Shown piece by piece: positions 9,298-18,613 of a stretch of 64,000 bases of DNA (position 1 is the stretch's first letter; every line of letters begins with the position of its first letter). The position numbers and the translations under genes are program-made. The notes below the pieces were generated by a model, which made no database searches, was not told where the DNA came from, and saw only the letters and a program-made list of their open reading frames with translations. This DNA comes from an uncultured Flavobacteriaceae bacterium (GTDB taxonomy: Bacteria; Bacteroidota; Bacteroidia; Flavobacteriales; Flavobacteriaceae): contig CANLXN010000007.1 of assembly GCA_947495135.1 (NCBI GenBank), positions 124,001 through 188,000 on the forward strand. The letters run 5' to 3'.

Positions 9298-10005
9298 TTA
9301 TTGTACTATTATTTTCTTAGTAGTTATCGCATTTTCCGCACTCAACGAGACCAAATATATTCCTGTGCTTAAAGTCGAAATATCCATTGTATTGTTAATA
9401 TTGCTGTTTTTGTTGAGTACTTGCTTTCCAGTGGTGTCAAAAATACGAATTCCCGTAATTTCTTCATTCATTCCTTGGATTGAAAGTTGACCAGTAAATG
9501 CATTGGGTAGTATAACAAGGTTATCAAATACAGCGTCGTTTACAGATAGAATATCGCAATCTGCACCAGCTGGAGTGCCAAGTGAGGCTCTTCCCCATAG
9601 AACATCGGCCGAAACACATTGAATAATTACGTAATTGAAATCATTCAGTTCAACGTCTGCAGGCAACTCAAACACTTTCATACCAGTAATTGGATCTCCC
9701 ATGTCTGTCCCTCCATTGTCATCTTGCAGTGGTTCTGTGGTTATTTCCAGTTCCTCTCCGCCTTGTCCAAGTCGTTCTGTAGTAGTTAGAAAAACTCGAA
9801 GTTCAATCCCCTGCACGGTGGCAAAATCTTCTCCAAAGATTACTTCTTTTACTCCATCCACTTCAAAGCTTTGAATTGCAGTTCCTGCGACCGGATAGTT
9901 AGCAGGATCGTCGACTGCAGTTAAGCTTCCTTCTCGAAGGCATTGGGCATTTGTAATTCCTGTGAAGGCTAGCAAAACGATTAATAGTAGGTTCATTTTT
10001 TTCAT
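9298..10005 (-). CDS. Secreted protein with type IX secretion C-terminal sorting domain
   Basis: A 235-residue protein with signal peptide MKKMNLLLIVLLAFTGITNAQ. A beta-rich body runs from about residue 22 to 160. The C-terminal domain (about 165-235) reads LPNAFTGQLSIQGM, then IRIFDTTGKQVL, then LSTGIYLVSL and ends KKIIVQ, a textbook T9SS type A sorting signal. It should be exported and either released or anchored at the cell surface. It lies 3 nt from the phosphorylase gene and 10 nt from the next glycosyltransferase gene. A surface protein inside a cytoplasmic arsenic pathway is unexpected, and its function is unknown. Confidence 0.83.
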   Translation of the reverse strand: MKKMNLLLIVLLAFTGITNAQCLREGSLTAVDDPANYPVAGTAIQSFEVDGVKEVIFGEDFATVQGIELRVFLTTTERLGQGGEELEITTEPLQDDNGGTDMGDPITGMKVFELPADVELNDFNYVIIQCVSADVLWGRASLGTPAGADCDILSVNDAVFDNLVILPNAFTGQLSIQGMNEEITGIRIFDTTGKQVLNKNSNINNTMDISTLSTGIYLVSLSAENAITTKKIIVQ

Positions 10006-10015
10006 GTGTATGGTT

Positions 10016-10618
10016 TTAGTTTAAAAATTGATCAAAAACAGGAAAGTCATTTAAGTCTTCCTCATAATCGATGTCGTTTTTTTCTGCTAAAACTTTCACA
10101 GAACTACCATTTAAATTTTCTAAAGTTTTTTTCAAGACCGTATCTGTTCCCCATTCCTTATCCGAAAATAGAGAGGGTAGAAGTCGATTCATACCTAATA
10201 AATAATAGCCACCATCTATTGCTGGCCCAATAACGAAGTCGTGCGATTGTAACGATTGGAAGGCCTCTTCAATGTTTTTGGCATCCATATCGTACATGTC
10301 ACTTCCTATAATTATAATGTGTTTGTATCCACTAGCAAAACCCTCCTCAAAGGCATGTTGCATTCGAATTCCAAGATCATCTCCTTTTTGTTGTCTTTTA
10401 CTGAAATATGCTTTATCCCAATAATCGTCCTCTCGAATTTTAACCGAATAATGTACTTGTTTATCTACCTCTAGATCCTTGGTAATAGCAACGGTGTGTT
10501 GAAGAAGAAATTTATAAATATTAAGAGCAGCTTCGTCGCCAATAGTTGAAGCTAGACGTGTTTTGCATTTTCCCAATTCTGGATTTCGGGTAAATATTAA
10601 GAGTAGGTTTTTATTCAT
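10016..10618 (-). CDS. Glycosyltransferase-like DUF2064 protein, arsenosugar-cluster type (TIGR04282-like)
   Basis: A 200-residue protein that opens LLLIFTRNPELGKCKTRLA, the nucleotide-sugar binding loop of the DUF2064/CofC-like group. It then has IIIGSDMYDMDAKNIEEAF near residue 105 and FVIGPAIDGGYYLLGM near 130. NCBI calls this type an arsenosugar biosynthesis glycosyltransferase. It is likely cytoplasmic and pairs functionally with the GT2 enzyme at the other end of the cluster. The substrate is not established. Confidence 0.85.
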   Translation of the reverse strand: MNKNLLLIFTRNPELGKCKTRLASTIGDEAALNIYKFLLQHTVAITKDLEVDKQVHYSVKIREDDYWDKAYFSKRQQKGDDLGIRMQHAFEEGFASGYKHIIIIGSDMYDMDAKNIEEAFQSLQSHDFVIGPAIDGGYYLLGMNRLLPSLFSDKEWGTDTVLKKTLENLNGSSVKVLAEKNDIDYEEDLNDFPVFDQFLN

Positions 10619-10784
10619 TGACTCAATTTTATTTGAAGTTGGATGCAGGCTGTAGTACTTTTAGATACAATTTTTATCCCTACACCTACAAATAACTCGA
10701 AGTTAAGGTTGTAGAGCGAGGGCAGCTAATGTGTTCTCATGCGTAATTATGGCTGAGAATTTTATTTTTTTCATCAACCATGAA

Positions 10785-11285
10785 CTAATAAACCTTTAAC
10801 CCTTTTTCTAACCACTTGCTCCATTCTTTAGAAAAGGTATGAACACTATCGGTTGCTTGTTTTGAGGCATTGGTCAAGGGGTATTCTTTGTTTTTCCATT
10901 CAAAAATTCCTCCATAAAGGTTTTGTACATTGTTGTATCCAGCTTTTTTTAGTTTTTCACCAACCACTTCGCTTCTTATCCCCAGTGAGCAATACACAAT
11001 TATTGGAGTGTTTTTATCTTTTATTTTTTCTGAAATTTCCGAAGAAGAGAATTCGTTATATCCAACATAAATTGCAGATGGTATATGACTTACTTCGTAT
11101 TCATTTTTTTCGCGACTATCCAAAATAACGGGATTTCCATTGGCTTGCTGCATCCGTAATTGTTCCACTGAAACATAAGGAACCGATCGGGTATTGTACA
11201 GATTTAATAAGTCATCAAGCGTTTTCTGCCCGAAGCAGGTTATGCTGGTGGTTCCAATCAATAGAAAAAGAAGAATTGTTTTCAT
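10785..11285 (-). CDS. Secreted single-domain rhodanese
   Basis: A 166-residue protein with signal peptide MKTILLFLLIGTTSITCFGQ. One rhodanese domain follows, with PVILDSREKNEYEVSHIPSA near residue 52 and the active-site loop IVYCSLGIRSE, whose Cys would carry a persulfide. The cleaved N-terminus puts it in the periplasm. It lies between the two halves of the arsenosugar cluster, and a separate gap of about 165 nt follows on its 3' side. The sulfur acceptor is unknown; thio-arsenosugar chemistry is conceivable but unsupported. Confidence 0.85.
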   Translation of the reverse strand: MKTILLFLLIGTTSITCFGQKTLDDLLNLYNTRSVPYVSVEQLRMQQANGNPVILDSREKNEYEVSHIPSAIYVGYNEFSSSEISEKIKDKNTPIIVYCSLGIRSEVVGEKLKKAGYNNVQNLYGGIFEWKNKEYPLTNASKQATDSVHTFSKEWSKWLEKGLKVY

Positions 11286-11311
11286 CCCGATGCGATTCGT
11301 ACTAGTTCAAG

Positions 11312-12376
11312 TTAGGTTACTGCTCCTTGACAACTACTTCCAGCACCAGCAGTACAACCATAACAATGCTGAGAAATAATAATATTTCGGTCTGTTAACA
11401 GGTCTTCGTTATAATCTTTAATATGTTGAACCTTGCTAGCTACCTTTAATCCGAGCATTTGATTAAAGTCGCAGTCGTACAACCAGCCATCCCAGCTAAC
11501 TGAAATAGTGTTGGTACACATCACATTTGCAACGGCTGCCGGATTGTAAGCTTCCACTAGCGAATACATATAATCTTCGTAATTATCTGATGCAATTAGA
11601 TAATCTAAAAATCTTGACACTGGTAAATTGGTAATAGCAAATAAGTTGTGGAATTGAATACCGAAATCTTCCATTAGGGCTTTTTTGAAATCCTTTTCCA
11701 TGCTTTCCTGATCACCTGGTAAAAACGCACCGCTTGGGTTGTAAACCAAGTCGAGGCGTAAATCACTATCTGGCGTGCCATAGCCAACCGCATTTAATTC
11801 CTGAAGGGCTTTAATAGAGGCGTCAAAAACTCCGTCTCCTCTCTGTTTATCTGTCTTTCCCTTCGTCCAGTGCGGCATCGAGCTAATTACGTGAACGTTG
11901 TGTTTCTTAAAAAACTCTGGAAGATCATAATATTTTTTATTGGCTCTAATAATGGTGAGATTACTACGTACAATAAAATCTTTGATTCCTGCCTTACTTG
12001 CTTCTTCAACGAACCATCTAAAATTAGGATTCATTTCTGGTGCACCTCCCGTGAGATCTAAGGTGTGGGCACCAGTGTTTTTAATCACTTCCAAACACTG
12101 TTTCATGGTCTCAACGGTCATAATCTCTTTCCTGTCTGGACCAGCGTCTACATGGCAATGCTCGCAAACTTGATTGCACATATAGCCTACATTAATTTGT
12201 AGGATCTCTAATTTTCTAGGGCGCAACGGGAACTGATTGGTTTCCTTGATTTTCTTGGCAAAAGTGGGTAATTCTCCATTTTGGAAAATACCGTTCGAAA
12301 GAAGTTCTAATTGCTTATTTCCTTGTGCAAGTTCGCTATCGCGTTTTTGAAGTGACTGTGTTTTAATTTTCGTCAT
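11312..12376 (-). CDS. arsS: Radical SAM protein ArsS of arsenosugar biosynthesis
   Basis: A 354-residue radical SAM enzyme. The cluster motif CNQVCEHCH (C-x3-C-x2-C) lies near residues 71-79, preceded by EILQINVGYM, and LDLTGGAPEMNPNF, the SAM-binding GGxPE-type motif, near 110. The Cys-rich C-terminus HCYGCTAGAGSSCQG is the SPASM-like part of the ArsS family. ArsS forms the bond between a methylarsenic species and the 5'-deoxyadenosyl group, giving the sugar precursor. It pairs with the arsM gene 3 kb downstream on the same strand. Confidence 0.92.
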   Translation of the reverse strand: MTKIKTQSLQKRDSELAQGNKQLELLSNGIFQNGELPTFAKKIKETNQFPLRPRKLEILQINVGYMCNQVCEHCHVDAGPDRKEIMTVETMKQCLEVIKNTGAHTLDLTGGAPEMNPNFRWFVEEASKAGIKDFIVRSNLTIIRANKKYYDLPEFFKKHNVHVISSMPHWTKGKTDKQRGDGVFDASIKALQELNAVGYGTPDSDLRLDLVYNPSGAFLPGDQESMEKDFKKALMEDFGIQFHNLFAITNLPVSRFLDYLIASDNYEDYMYSLVEAYNPAAVANVMCTNTISVSWDGWLYDCDFNQMLGLKVASKVQHIKDYNEDLLTDRNIIISQHCYGCTAGAGSSCQGAVT

Positions 12377-12446
12377 TTGTTCGGAATCATTCGTAGGTTT
12401 CTAACATTCTGCGTTGAATGTCTTGTGTAGAAGATCGCAGAGCCAT

Positions 12447-12776
12447 CTAGCCATCCAGTTTATTTACTTTATTCATCATCATTACGCCATGTACCAGAGT
12501 GGCTCCACTCTTAATGGCGGCTCCAACATGTACCGCTTCCATCATCTCCTCCTTGGTTACTCCTCTCTGTAAACCATCTTTGGTATAAGCGTCAATACAG
12601 TATGGGCATTGTTCGGTATGAGCAACTGCAAGAGCAATTAATGATTTTTCACGAGCGGTAAGTGCTCCTTCTTCGAATACTTTACCATAGTAGTCAAAAA
12701 ATTTGGTTCCCAGCTCTTCACTCCAGTCGGTGATATTTCCAAATTTTCTTAGGTCTTTAGGATCGTAATACGACAT
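12447..12776 (-). CDS. Carboxymuconolactone decarboxylase-like protein of the arsenosugar cluster
   Basis: About 109 residues from MSYYDPKDLRKFGNITDW. The in-frame ATG 126 nt upstream would add an unrelated 42-residue hydrophobic leader, so I reject it. The all-helical AhpD-like fold shows the redox motif EQCPYCIDAYTKDGLQRG (C-x2-C) and then EEMMEAVHVGAAIKSGATLVHG. NCBI names this arrangement an arsenosugar biosynthesis-associated peroxidase-like protein. It probably handles a redox step or protects pathway intermediates. It is encoded 70 nt upstream of arsS. Confidence 0.85.
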   Translation of the reverse strand: MSYYDPKDLRKFGNITDWSEELGTKFFDYYGKVFEEGALTAREKSLIALAVAHTEQCPYCIDAYTKDGLQRGVTKEEMMEAVHVGAAIKSGATLVHGVMMMNKVNKLDG

Positions 12777-12967
12777 ATGTTTTCTATTATATACGAGGCC
12801 GAAGTGATTTTGGTTTTCTTCGGAAAAGTAAATATAACGAAGTAGTCTTGCAAAGAATAAAAAGCTTACGAAAGTTTTTAAAAGAATTTTCAACGAATCC
12901 AATAACGTATGCTTGAATAACTTGGATTATTCTTCTTTTACATCTAAAAATTGACTCAATGTTTATG

Positions 12968-13228
12968 CTAAGATGTCTTTTTATAGCGTCTATATCCTAT
13001 CGTCAGTAGAGCAACTAATACGGTAAGTCCAAAAAAGAATTGAATTGAAATTCCACTAGGATACTCATTGATCAAAATCATTCCTTTTTCAAAGCCCAAC
13101 GAAGAGATGGATTCTTTACCATAGACCAGTATACTCAATGCGGCAATTACAATGTTGATCAGTATGAATGCTAGTATCCAGGTACAAAAATACACGAATA
13201 GTTTAAGGGGTAGGCTGCTGTTTTTCAT
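12968..13228 (-). CDS. Small two-helix membrane protein
   Basis: An 86-residue protein with two long hydrophobic helices: about residues 8-33 and 58-78 (FFFGLTVLVALLTIGYRR). A basic tail, YRRYKKTS, probably stays in the cytoplasm. No family is recognised. It sits between the arsenosugar genes and the outer-membrane DUF481 gene, all on the minus strand. Confidence 0.6.
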   Translation of the reverse strand: MKNSSLPLKLFVYFCTWILAFILINIVIAALSILVYGKESISSLGFEKGMILINEYPSGISIQFFFGLTVLVALLTIGYRRYKKTS

Positions 13229-13256
13229 AGGATTAAGTTACGAATAAAAATGAAAA

Positions 13257-14009
13257 TCAGTCAAAAGTATACGCGACTCCAGTAGTGAAATCGTATTGAG
13301 AGGTGCGTATTCCAATTGCAGGAAAAGCATCGTAAACGAAGGTGTAGGTTGTTTTAATGCTGAAATTTGCAAATAACCCTACTATTAAAGAGCTCTGGCT
13401 TGAGATGCGGTAGTCATTAAAGTTTTCTATCAATGGTTGATAGTAGGTCGTGCTAACAAACGTTACATTGTCATTGGGATAAAGACTGAATGACAGATAG
13501 GTGCTTCCCCTAAAGTCATTTTGATTTGGGGTGATGCCATCTGCTGTTTGTTCTTGCTCATACATGAGAAGGGTGCCCAAATAGAATTTATATTTTTCTG
13601 AATTGTCTAGTTTAAAGCGGGGTCCCGTTCCTACAAGCCCTCTGAAGTCGATTAAGTTTACCTTGTTGTACTGTCCTTGAACAAATGTTTCCCACGCAAT
13701 TCGAGGTTTTAGTTTGTAATTGTGACGTACATGTGTGATCCCACTGTTAGAAAACCGATCTCCATCTATTTTCAAAAAACTAATGTCGTTTTTAAATATA
13801 ACCAGGTGGTCATTCATTTTATATTGGATGTGGGCATCGGTTCCGAGAACTAAAATATCGTTTACATTCCTTTTTATTGCGAAATTTGCGCTTACTGTTC
13901 CAGACCATCCTGAGGTGTCTGTTACTTTTCTTAAAGATTCGGCATTTAAGATTTGTGCCGAGGCATAAGAGCTCCATAAAAAACAAATGAGCCCAATCAA
14001 GTATTTCAT
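13257..14009 (-). CDS. DUF481 outer-membrane beta-barrel protein
   Basis: About 250 residues from MKYLIGLICFLWSSYASAQ, a good signal peptide; the ATG 18 nt upstream is in frame but adds nothing to the signal. The mature part is a run of alternating amphipathic strands (WSGTVSANFAIKRN, HLVIFKNDISFLKI, HNYKLKPRIAWETFVQGQ) and ends in GVAYTFD with a C-terminal aromatic, as barrel proteins do. The pattern fits DUF481, outer-membrane proteins of unknown role. Expression may continue into the small membrane protein gene 28 nt downstream. Confidence 0.75.
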   Translation of the reverse strand: MKYLIGLICFLWSSYASAQILNAESLRKVTDTSGWSGTVSANFAIKRNVNDILVLGTDAHIQYKMNDHLVIFKNDISFLKIDGDRFSNSGITHVRHNYKLKPRIAWETFVQGQYNKVNLIDFRGLVGTGPRFKLDNSEKYKFYLGTLLMYEQEQTADGITPNQNDFRGSTYLSFSLYPNDNVTFVSTTYYQPLIENFNDYRISSQSSLIVGLFANFSIKTTYTFVYDAFPAIGIRTSQYDFTTGVAYTFD

Positions 14010-14105
14010 ATAAAATAAATTTGCCATAAAGGTAAGTTTTCTGTCAAATGCAAGAAAACTATGTTAAATTTCTGTTTAAAGACAGCCTTAAATCAGATAA
14101 GATTC

Positions 14106-14113
14106 TATCTTTG
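14106..14113 (+). promoter_or_regulatory. Candidate promoter -7 element
   Basis: TATCTTTG fits the Bacteroidota -7 consensus TAnnTTTG and lies about 185 nt upstream of the small basic gene. I do not see a clear TTTG at the -33 position, so support is partial. Confidence 0.4.
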
Positions 14114-14298
14114 TAATTCTTCAAAAAAGGATGATTTACTTGGATCATATAAGATGTGTGATCGAGTTAAAACGCTGCAAAGAAACTAAAATTCCTTGGA
14201 AGCAGAATTGTATTTTTTCTCAGGAAATGAAAGCCGAGAGTTGAAATAGAGTATTGTAGGAGAATAAACATACAAATAAACTTAACTTGAAACTAGAT

Positions 14299-14523
14299 AT
14301 GGATATCCTAAACGAAGCTCTTGAGTTTGAACAACGTAAATTCACCTTTAAGACAACAAGTGAGCGCATTGTGGCGTCACGTGAGGTGAAGCGTTTGATT
14401 CTTGGAGTGAATGAAATTTATAAGGAGAATCAGGATCCAACTTTAATGGATCTTATGAAACGCCTAACAGAAATTAAACGTAAAATAGAAAAACGTCTAA
14501 AGGGCCGTCAGCAAGCGGCATAA
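14299..14523 (+). CDS. Small basic helical protein of unknown function
   Basis: A 74-residue protein from ATG 14299 (MDILNEALEFEQRKFTFK); a TTG 12 nt upstream is also in frame. It is predicted to be mostly helical with a strongly basic C-terminus (RLTEIKRKIEKRLKGRQQAA), which may bind nucleic acid. Short proteins of this kind occur widely in flavobacteria without a known role. It stands alone on the plus strand and is followed at once by a strong terminator. Confidence 0.65.
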   Translation: MDILNEALEFEQRKFTFKTTSERIVASREVKRLILGVNEIYKENQDPTLMDLMKRLTEIKRKIEKRLKGRQQAA

Positions 14524-14530
14524 ATAACAT

Positions 14531-14557
14531 AAATCCTCAAACTTCGGTTTGGGGATT
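14531..14557. terminator. Bidirectional hairpin terminator
   Basis: A stem AAATCC(T)CAAAC with a TTCG loop and GTTTGGGGATTT, flanked by T and A tracts, lies between the convergent small gene and the PfkB kinase. Its right edge meets the kinase stop codon, so it can serve both. Confidence 0.8.
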
Positions 14558-15501
14558 TATTTTTTTAAGAACTTTGAGATGATCGGTATGTAGTCCGGTA
14601 TCCGCCCAACATTTTGCAATTTTATTGCGGCCATTTGCATTCCTACTTCCATACATTCAAGGGATGTTTTCTTATTGAGATAAGCAAAGAGGAAACCAGA
14701 CCAAAATGCGTCCCCAGCACCAGTGGCATCGACAATTCTATCCAGTTTTAATGCTGCTATTTTTATAACTGGAGCTCCTTGTTCGCTCAATTTTGATCCT
14801 TCCTTACCCAATGTAAGACAAACCAACTTGGCTCCAAATTGATGTAATGTTTTAAAAATATCGTCATGGCTCATTCCAGGTCCAAAAAGACGGTCCATAT
14901 CATCCTGGCTTACTTTAACAAGTGATCCAAGACTACAGTACATCTTTATGGTTTCTAATGCTTTCTGTGTATCTGGCCAGATTTTTTCCGAATAGTTAAT
15001 ATCAATGCTTAATTCACACCCTTTTTCAATAGCCAATTTTGCCGTCTCCAGTATCGTAGATCTAGCTGGTTCTAGACTGAGTGCAAAACAGGTGGTGTGA
15101 TAAATTTTTGTTCGTTCCAGCAAGTTGGATGGAAGTTGTGCTGGGAAGATTTGAGAATCTGCTCCTCGCATAGGAATAAACTCAGGGGTTTCTGTACTCC
15201 TATTAACAAAAATCACTGTACTTGCATGGGTGTCAATCTTTGCTAGATGTTCGACGCCAATGTTTGTTTCTTTAAGTCGGTTTTCAATATAGCTTCCAAA
15301 ACCGTCATTTCCGATAGTTGCTACCAGATCAACACTGGCTCCTAAGCGAGACATATTCATGGCCACATTGGTTGGAGAACCTCCCAGGTATCGATGATAA
15401 TCCTTTGTTTCAGCAATGGGAACTTCAAGTTGAGTTCCTATGAAATCGATGAGTGCCTCGCCAACACAGAGGATGTCTATAGTTTTATTTGTTGGGTTCA
15501 T
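14557..15501 (-). CDS. PfkB family carbohydrate kinase
   Basis: A 314-residue ribokinase-fold enzyme. It has the N-terminal substrate motif GGSPTNVAMNMSRLG near residue 40 and the ATP/anion-hole signature DATGAGDAFWSGFLFA near 255, whose Asp is the catalytic base. The gene overlaps the trehalase gene by 4 nt, so it is translated from the same message. In that context it likely phosphorylates a sugar or sugar derivative released inside the cell (glucose, fructose or a deoxy-gluconate). The exact substrate is not determined. Confidence 0.88.
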   Translation of the reverse strand: MNPTNKTIDILCVGEALIDFIGTQLEVPIAETKDYHRYLGGSPTNVAMNMSRLGASVDLVATIGNDGFGSYIENRLKETNIGVEHLAKIDTHASTVIFVNRSTETPEFIPMRGADSQIFPAQLPSNLLERTKIYHTTCFALSLEPARSTILETAKLAIEKGCELSIDINYSEKIWPDTQKALETIKMYCSLGSLVKVSQDDMDRLFGPGMSHDDIFKTLHQFGAKLVCLTLGKEGSKLSEQGAPVIKIAALKLDRIVDATGAGDAFWSGFLFAYLNKKTSLECMEVGMQMAAIKLQNVGRIPDYIPIISKFLKK

Positions 15502-17366
15502 TTAAAAAGTTCGTTTGGGGGTGTTAGTTTGTTTAAATGTGTAATAAGCTCTTTTTTTAGAAGTGAGACACCGTATTGAAAAGATGCGTTCATCCATCCA
15601 AAACCTTCTTTGGTAATGTATTGAAATTCGGTTCCAACGTTTCCGTATTCTGCAAATACTTTATGTGTAGCACTTACTACATCATACTTTTCTGGAATAG
15701 TGCCGTTGTAATCTACTGCATTTTTGGTGATCATATATAGCCATCTATAGGCTAGTTCTTGCATTTCTTGCACATAACCGTAATTCAAGAGTCCTTTCCA
15801 TATCATCATTTGATGTGGAGCCCAACCGTTGGGATAGTCCCATTGCTTTTGTGGTCTTTTTTCAGAAATAGTTCCACGACTCTCTTGGTCACAGGAAGCA
15901 ATTCCACCTAATTCTTTTAAACGCGGTATGGCATTTTCCACTATTTTTTTGGCTTGTTGTTTGGAACAGGCCTTCGCCCAAAGAGGAGTAAAGGTGGTGG
16001 CCGAAATGAATATTACTTGTTTTTTTGTAACACAATTATAATCGAAATACAACCCGTATTCTTCGTTCCATAAATGCGCATCCATTTGCTGTTTGCGTTC
16101 TTCCATTTTCAAATTCCAGTAGGCAGAAGAGTACTCCTTTCCATTTACGATAAACGAATTATTAAAATACGAATTGATTAGTTCTGAAAAATCGGATTCG
16201 TATTTGTACAAAAAGGCATTTAGTTCTACTGCATTTAGATGGGCACAGGTGCCTTCCAAGCGATACGAAGTATCATGACCAGATTCTCTTACGCTTCTGT
16301 CATGCACAAAGTATTGATCCAGTTCCTCATTTTTAATTTTACCTTCGGCATACAAGTTTTCATAGTCCTCAACAGCTGTTGATGCCGCCGCTGCAAACGG
16401 ACTAAACGCCGGTGTAAAGTGTCCAGCTTCTGCTTCAGGTGGTCTTCCAATTCCTTCTGCTAAATATCGATTTAGACCATTTTTAGTGAGTCTTTTACCC
16501 TCGACCATCCAAACCGTTTCGTATTCCGAAATTGCTGCTTCCAAATGAGATTGTAGCCACGATAGGTTTTTAGTTTGATCAAAGATTTCGGAAATAAGAC
16601 TGGTGTAAAAAGGAGGTTGAGTGCGCGTTAAATAGTAAGATCTATTGGCGTTGAGAATTTTTCCGTAGTGCTCAATTTCATATTTAAAATTGTTAGCCAT
16701 CCCAATTGCCAAATCTTCTCGATGATCAATGAGCAAGCCAATGGCTTCAAAATAACTATCCCAACCGTACATTTCATTAAATCTGCCGCCAGGTACCACA
16801 AAAGGTTCTCCTGCTATTTCTCCGTTTTTTTCTGAAAGTTTCAGTGATAATATTCCGCTCTTATCGTTAAGAGATCGTACATATTCTGGAGTTACATTTT
16901 CAGGTAATTGGATGACTTCCAACGGGAGTTTTTCTTTTAGGCGGGTGTAATAACTGAAGGCCAATTGATCTGTAAACGGAACATAAACCTTTAAAATAGC
17001 GCCTTCAATAGTATCATTTTTAGAATCGGATAAAAGAGCTTCTATTCCCTTTGAATCCATGGTGCGTGTAAGTCCGTCCCAAAAATAATCCTTGATCATT
17101 CTGGAAATTCTGCTTACTGGAAGTTCATTGAGCTTTGATAATGGGATCATCGCTTTCTCCCTATTGGTCTCTTTTGCAAGGATCAACTCCTGCAATAAAT
17201 TGGATAAGTGATAAGTGCCTAAAAGGCTATATTTTTCGCCATTGGTCGCGATAAGATCGAATTTTTTAGGACCAGAATCTTCAATTGTAATTCTTTTATC
17301 GCCATCTGTGTCCTCTTGTTGAAGAAGTTTTTGCAGCGTTTGTTCTATGTGTAATTCGAAGGTCAT
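15498..17366 (-). CDS. Cytoplasmic trehalase (glycoside hydrolase family 37)
   Basis: A 622-residue GH37 protein. The first family signature, PGGRFNEMYGWDSYFEAIG, is near residue 217 and the second, QWDYPNGWAPHQ, is near 515; both hold catalytic-site residues. GH37 enzymes split trehalose into two glucose molecules with inversion. There is no signal peptide, so it acts inside the cell on disaccharide imported by the adjacent MFS carriers. It has an N-terminal extension of about 150 residues before the core, longer than minimal TreF. It overlaps the kinase gene by 4 nt and starts 11 nt after the MFS gene. Confidence 0.9.
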   Translation of the reverse strand: MTFELHIEQTLQKLLQQEDTDGDKRITIEDSGPKKFDLIATNGEKYSLLGTYHLSNLLQELILAKETNREKAMIPLSKLNELPVSRISRMIKDYFWDGLTRTMDSKGIEALLSDSKNDTIEGAILKVYVPFTDQLAFSYYTRLKEKLPLEVIQLPENVTPEYVRSLNDKSGILSLKLSEKNGEIAGEPFVVPGGRFNEMYGWDSYFEAIGLLIDHREDLAIGMANNFKYEIEHYGKILNANRSYYLTRTQPPFYTSLISEIFDQTKNLSWLQSHLEAAISEYETVWMVEGKRLTKNGLNRYLAEGIGRPPEAEAGHFTPAFSPFAAAASTAVEDYENLYAEGKIKNEELDQYFVHDRSVRESGHDTSYRLEGTCAHLNAVELNAFLYKYESDFSELINSYFNNSFIVNGKEYSSAYWNLKMEERKQQMDAHLWNEEYGLYFDYNCVTKKQVIFISATTFTPLWAKACSKQQAKKIVENAIPRLKELGGIASCDQESRGTISEKRPQKQWDYPNGWAPHQMMIWKGLLNYGYVQEMQELAYRWLYMITKNAVDYNGTIPEKYDVVSATHKVFAEYGNVGTEFQYITKEGFGWMNASFQYGVSLLKKELITHLNKLTPPNELFK

Positions 17367-17377
17367 TTCAGAAAAAA

Positions 17378-18613
17378 TTATTCGGCTGCTATTTTTTTCG
17401 ACACTATGTTATGTAAAATCCAGATGGTGACTAAAATTACCGTAAGGGGGATAAGGGTAAAATAGAAAACTTTATCACCACCAATAACATCAAATAGATT
17501 TCCAGTGATGATCGATCCAAAAGTTCCTCCCAATGCTGAGAACACTACAATTAGTCCAGACATGGAACTTTGCATATGTTTAGGTAAAGCAGAGAGAATA
17601 GTTGAATTTATCGTAGGGTAAATAGGAGCTAAAAATAATCCAAGAATTGGTAATAAATAAGCTGCTAATGGAGCATTTGACCAACTCGTATTGCCATCTA
17701 ACACTACATTTTTTGCTAATGGGAGAACGAGTATTACAATCGTGGCAGCTGCAACAACGCAGAAAGTGAGTAAGTGAATCCATTTTACGCGAGTAAGTAG
17801 TATACCACCTAAAAAACGACCTACCATAATAACTCCAGCAAGGCTAGCACCAGCTTGTATTGCCATACTTGTAGGGGTGTTTAGGATATCTTTGTAAAAC
17901 GTAGGAAGCCAAGTTTGAAAACTTTGTTCAATTAAAACGTACATAAATACGCTTATGATAAAGACTATGGAAATGGGTTTTACCGCAAGCAATATCATTT
18001 CTTTAAAATCTTCAGAGAATTTACGCTGTTCAATTTTTGCAGCGCTTTCATCTAATTTTGAAAGGTATAAAACAATAAAAGCAACTACAGAAATAGCTCC
18101 CATAAACCAATACATATTTAGCCAAAAAGTGGATCTAGGGTTGGCATCGTCAATAAACAAACTGAATGCAATATTTCCTACTAAGATTCCTGCCATAAAA
18201 ATGGCTTCTAGAATCCCCATGTAGCTTCCATGCTCTTTTTGATTGTTGGTAATAAGACCTATAGTTGCAAATACTGAAACTTTTATGAGAGCAAAGGAAA
18301 TACCGATGGCAGCAAACAGAATTTTGAAAAACCAGAATTCACTAGAAAAAGGGGTTGCAAAGCACATGATGGAAACAATTGCAAATCCTGTTAACATCGA
18401 TTTCTTGAGTCCGATCTTAGGAAGAAAAGAGGCTAGAATAAAAGATGCTATTGCGATTGGAATATCCTTGAAGCCTTCCAAAAGACTCGCGTCCGCCTTA
18501 GAAACATCAAAACTTCGTTGAACTTGTAAAATTACAGTGCCCACACTATTCAACAGGAAGGCAAAAACGAAATAATTTAGAAACAGCGATATTTTTATTC
18601 CTAGATGTTTCAT
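17378..18613 (-). CDS. MFS transporter in the trehalase operon
   Basis: A 411-residue protein with about 12 membrane helices typical of the major facilitator superfamily. It lacks a strong subgroup signature that I recognise; the first loop region SFLPKIGLKKSMLTGF corresponds to the family's loop 2-3. Its start overlaps the stop of the second MFS gene by 4 nt, and the trehalase gene follows at 11 nt, so all four genes form one operon. It presumably moves a sugar or a product of the pathway. Confidence 0.85.
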   Translation of the reverse strand: MKHLGIKISLFLNYFVFAFLLNSVGTVILQVQRSFDVSKADASLLEGFKDIPIAIASFILASFLPKIGLKKSMLTGFAIVSIMCFATPFSSEFWFFKILFAAIGISFALIKVSVFATIGLITNNQKEHGSYMGILEAIFMAGILVGNIAFSLFIDDANPRSTFWLNMYWFMGAISVVAFIVLYLSKLDESAAKIEQRKFSEDFKEMILLAVKPISIVFIISVFMYVLIEQSFQTWLPTFYKDILNTPTSMAIQAGASLAGVIMVGRFLGGILLTRVKWIHLLTFCVVAAATIVILVLPLAKNVVLDGNTSWSNAPLAAYLLPILGLFLAPIYPTINSTILSALPKHMQSSMSGLIVVFSALGGTFGSIITGNLFDVIGGDKVFYFTLIPLTVILVTIWILHNIVSKKIAAE

